64,000 nucleotides of DNA, taken from Gluconobacter kanchanaburiensis NBRC 103587 (GTDB lineage Bacteria; Pseudomonadota; Alphaproteobacteria; Acetobacterales; Acetobacteraceae). The notes beneath the pieces are model-generated. The model searched no databases. It saw nothing but the letters and a program-made list of their open reading frames with translations, and was not told the DNA's origin. The stretch is taken from assembly GCF_007988905.1 (NCBI RefSeq), contig NZ_BJVA01000007.1, positions 62,001 through 126,000 of the forward strand, written 5' to 3'. This document shows positions 62,581 through 64,000 of this stretch, piece after piece. A program made the position numbers and the translations under genes. Position 1 is the stretch's first letter, and each line of letters opens with the position of its first letter.

Positions 62581-63923
62581 GCGGCCTTCAGCAACGCACG
62601 GTTGCGCTCGCCGCCAGCGTTCGCAGGGGCGAGATTTCCGCCCGTGATCTGGCGGTGAAGGTTCTTGCCGATATCGAAAGCCGGGACGGAAACTATCACT
62701 GTGTCACACGGCTGCTGATGCATCGGGCGCTGGAGGCGGCCGAACGGGTGGATCGTCTGGTGCTTCAGGGGCGCGATCCCGGACCGCTGGCCGGTGTGCC
62801 GTTCGGGATCAAGGATCTGTTTGACGTCCGGGGCGAAGTCACGACTGCGGGCTCGAAGGTTCTCGCCAATGATCCGCCCGCTACCCAGGATGCCGTGGCG
62901 GTCGCGCATCTGATCGCAGCGGGAGCGGTTCCGGTTGCGCTGACGAACATGGACGAATTCGCTTACGGGTTCGCCACGATCAACGCCCATTATGGCAATA
63001 CCCGCAATCCGCATGCTCCCGAACATCTGGCTGGTGGGTCTTCGGGCGGTTCCGCGGCGGGGGTGGCGGCGCGGATGTTTTCTCTGGGGCTGGGTTCGGA
63101 CACTAACGGCTCCATCCGTGTTCCGGCTTCGCTCTGTGGGGTCTGGGGGTTACGGGCGACGCAGGGCCGTCTTTCGGTTGAGGGCAGTTATCCTTTCGTG
63201 CCGAGTCTCGACACTGTTGGCCCGTTTGCCGACAGCGCGGGTGGTCTGAAAGCCTGTTTTGAAGCCCTGTCCGCCCGGCCACTTGCCGAAGTGGACGTGC
63301 GCGGCCTGCGCATCGCCCGGCTCGGTGGCTGGTTCGGTGAGAACATGTCCCCCCCGATGCAGGCGGCTATTGACGGGCTGTCGATGGCACTGGGTGCGAC
63401 GGATGTGGTTGAACTGCCTGAAGTGGCGCGGGCGCGGGCTGCGGCCTTTGTCATCAGTGCGTCCGAAGGCGCGGGGCAGCATCTTGGACGACTGCGGACA
63501 CAGGCTGCGGAATACGATCCTGCCGTGCGTGACCGTCTGCTGGCCGGGGCGCTGTTGCCCTCCACGCTGATCTTTCAGGCGCATCGTCTGCGTCACTGGT
63601 TTCGTGACCGTATGCACGAGGCTTTTGCAAAGAGCGATATTCTGCTGGCCCCGGCCCTTGTCGGCGAAGCGCCGCGTTTCGATCAGCCCGAAATCGAGGT
63701 TGGTGGGAAAATGGTTTCCGCCCGCGCCAATCTGGGTCTGTACACTCAGCCTCTGACGCTGGCGGGGTTCCCGGTCCTGACAGTGCCGATGAAAGTTCCG
63801 GGGAAGGCACCAGGTCTGCCGCTCGGTGCGCAACTGATTGCCCGTCCGGGACGGGAAGACCAGCTTTTCGCTCTGGCTGAAAAACTGGAAGTAGATGGTC
63901 TTGCCGAGGCCCGTCTGATCTGA
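62577..63923 (+). CDS. AtzE-family amidohydrolase (amidase signature)
   Basis: A 448-residue amidase-signature enzyme. The catalytic Ser-cisSer-Lys triad is seen in PFGIKDLF (Lys), GGSSGGSAAGVA (cis-Ser) and GSDTNGSIRVPAS (Ser). With AtzG upstream it is the AtzE type, which hydrolyses 1-carboxybiuret in cyanuric-acid breakdown; many homologues occur where no biuret pathway exists, so the physiological substrate is open. Coupled to the small subunit. The stop is followed at once by the convergent unidentified gene. Confidence 0.85.
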   Translation: MSGLQQRTVALAASVRRGEISARDLAVKVLADIESRDGNYHCVTRLLMHRALEAAERVDRLVLQGRDPGPLAGVPFGIKDLFDVRGEVTTAGSKVLANDPPATQDAVAVAHLIAAGAVPVALTNMDEFAYGFATINAHYGNTRNPHAPEHLAGGSSGGSAAGVAARMFSLGLGSDTNGSIRVPASLCGVWGLRATQGRLSVEGSYPFVPSLDTVGPFADSAGGLKACFEALSARPLAEVDVRGLRIARLGGWFGENMSPPMQAAIDGLSMALGATDVVELPEVARARAAAFVISASEGAGQHLGRLRTQAAEYDPAVRDRLLAGALLPSTLIFQAHRLRHWFRDRMHEAFAKSDILLAPALVGEAPRFDQPEIEVGGKMVSARANLGLYTQPLTLAGFPVLTVPMKVPGKAPGLPLGAQLIARPGREDQLFALAEKLEVDGLAEARLI

Positions 63924-64000
63924 TCAGGGCTGTTGCAGCGCCTTGGCCATTTTTGTGTGGTCGAGGCGCTTTTCCCATGCCGCAATCAGAACCGGGGCCA
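63924..64000 (-). CDS. C-terminal end of an unidentified protein
   Basis: The last 24 residues of a minus-strand gene (APVLIAAWEKRLDHTKMAKA, then LQQP and stop) are read before the window ends. The stop lies at 63924-63926, directly after the AtzE stop. The rest is outside the window; the family cannot be named. Confidence 0.45.
   Translation of the reverse strand, partial: APVLIAAWEKRLDHTKMAKALQQP

Noticed and set aside
1-64000. CRISPR arrays, insertion sequences, prophage, tRNA or rRNA genes
   Set aside because: No regularly spaced repeats, transposase, integrase or tRNA-like cloverleaf was found by eye in the gene-free stretches, and the coding density leaves little room.

Overview
The window is a continuous, gene-dense, GC-rich stretch of alphaproteobacterial chromosome. 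Protein content and gene order point to an acetic acid bacterium, most likely Gluconobacter or a close relative: quinone-linked D-lactate dehydrogenase, several TonB-dependent receptors, the MtnB-MtnD-MtnC salvage set, an lspA/DUF3035/mutL block and a plsY-dprA-topA block. The genus is inferred from the proteins, not from a database match. I see no insertion sequence, prophage, CRISPR array, tRNA or rRNA gene. About 58 protein genes are supported, two of them cut by the window edges.

Layout. 1-3.7 kb: argF (partial) and argD, then a D-aminopeptidase. 3.7-8 kb: recX, a CHAP lipoprotein, tatA, mtnB-mtnD-mtnC and ribF, tightly coupled. 8-12.3 kb: an iron-type TonB-dependent receptor behind a Fur-like palindrome, then a Sel1 and a TraB/GumN protein on the other strand. 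12.4-20.3 kb: ileS, lspA, a DUF3035 lipoprotein, mutL and dld. 20.3-26.7 kb (minus strand): a copper-type TonB-dependent receptor, a Met/His-rich DUF2946 protein, an RhtA-like exporter, parE and a secreted hypothetical. 27-31 kb: a lipoprotein, an OmpA protein, DUF1491 and an S41 protease. 31-39.5 kb (minus strand): a compact gltX-pyrB-pyrX-plsY-dprA-topA unit in which the dihydroorotase has lost its metal-binding HxH motif.

39.6-49.3 kb: a coupled pair of exported proteins with twin-arginine-like leaders (a cupin and a Rossmann-fold protein), comEC, a secreted hypothetical, nth, an ABC exporter, an exported amidohydrolase and a cation/proton antiporter. 49.4-55.8 kb: rph-rdgB divergent from hrcA, then a class A PBP and prfB with an intact programmed +1 frameshift. 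56.2-60.3 kb: tonB-exbB-exbD-exbD and a TPR protein, presumably energising the receptors seen elsewhere in the window. 60.4-64 kb: an isolated flgH, an NAD-dependent epimerase, an AtzG/AtzE amidohydrolase pair and the end of an unidentified gene.

Most of the window is housekeeping. The parts most worth a second look are the copper receptor/DUF2946 locus, the Tat-type cupin/oxidoreductase pair, the pseudo-dihydroorotase, the elaborated TonB-ExbBDD-TPR operon and the AtzG-AtzE pair. I found no clear sign of a wholly new defence or mobile system.
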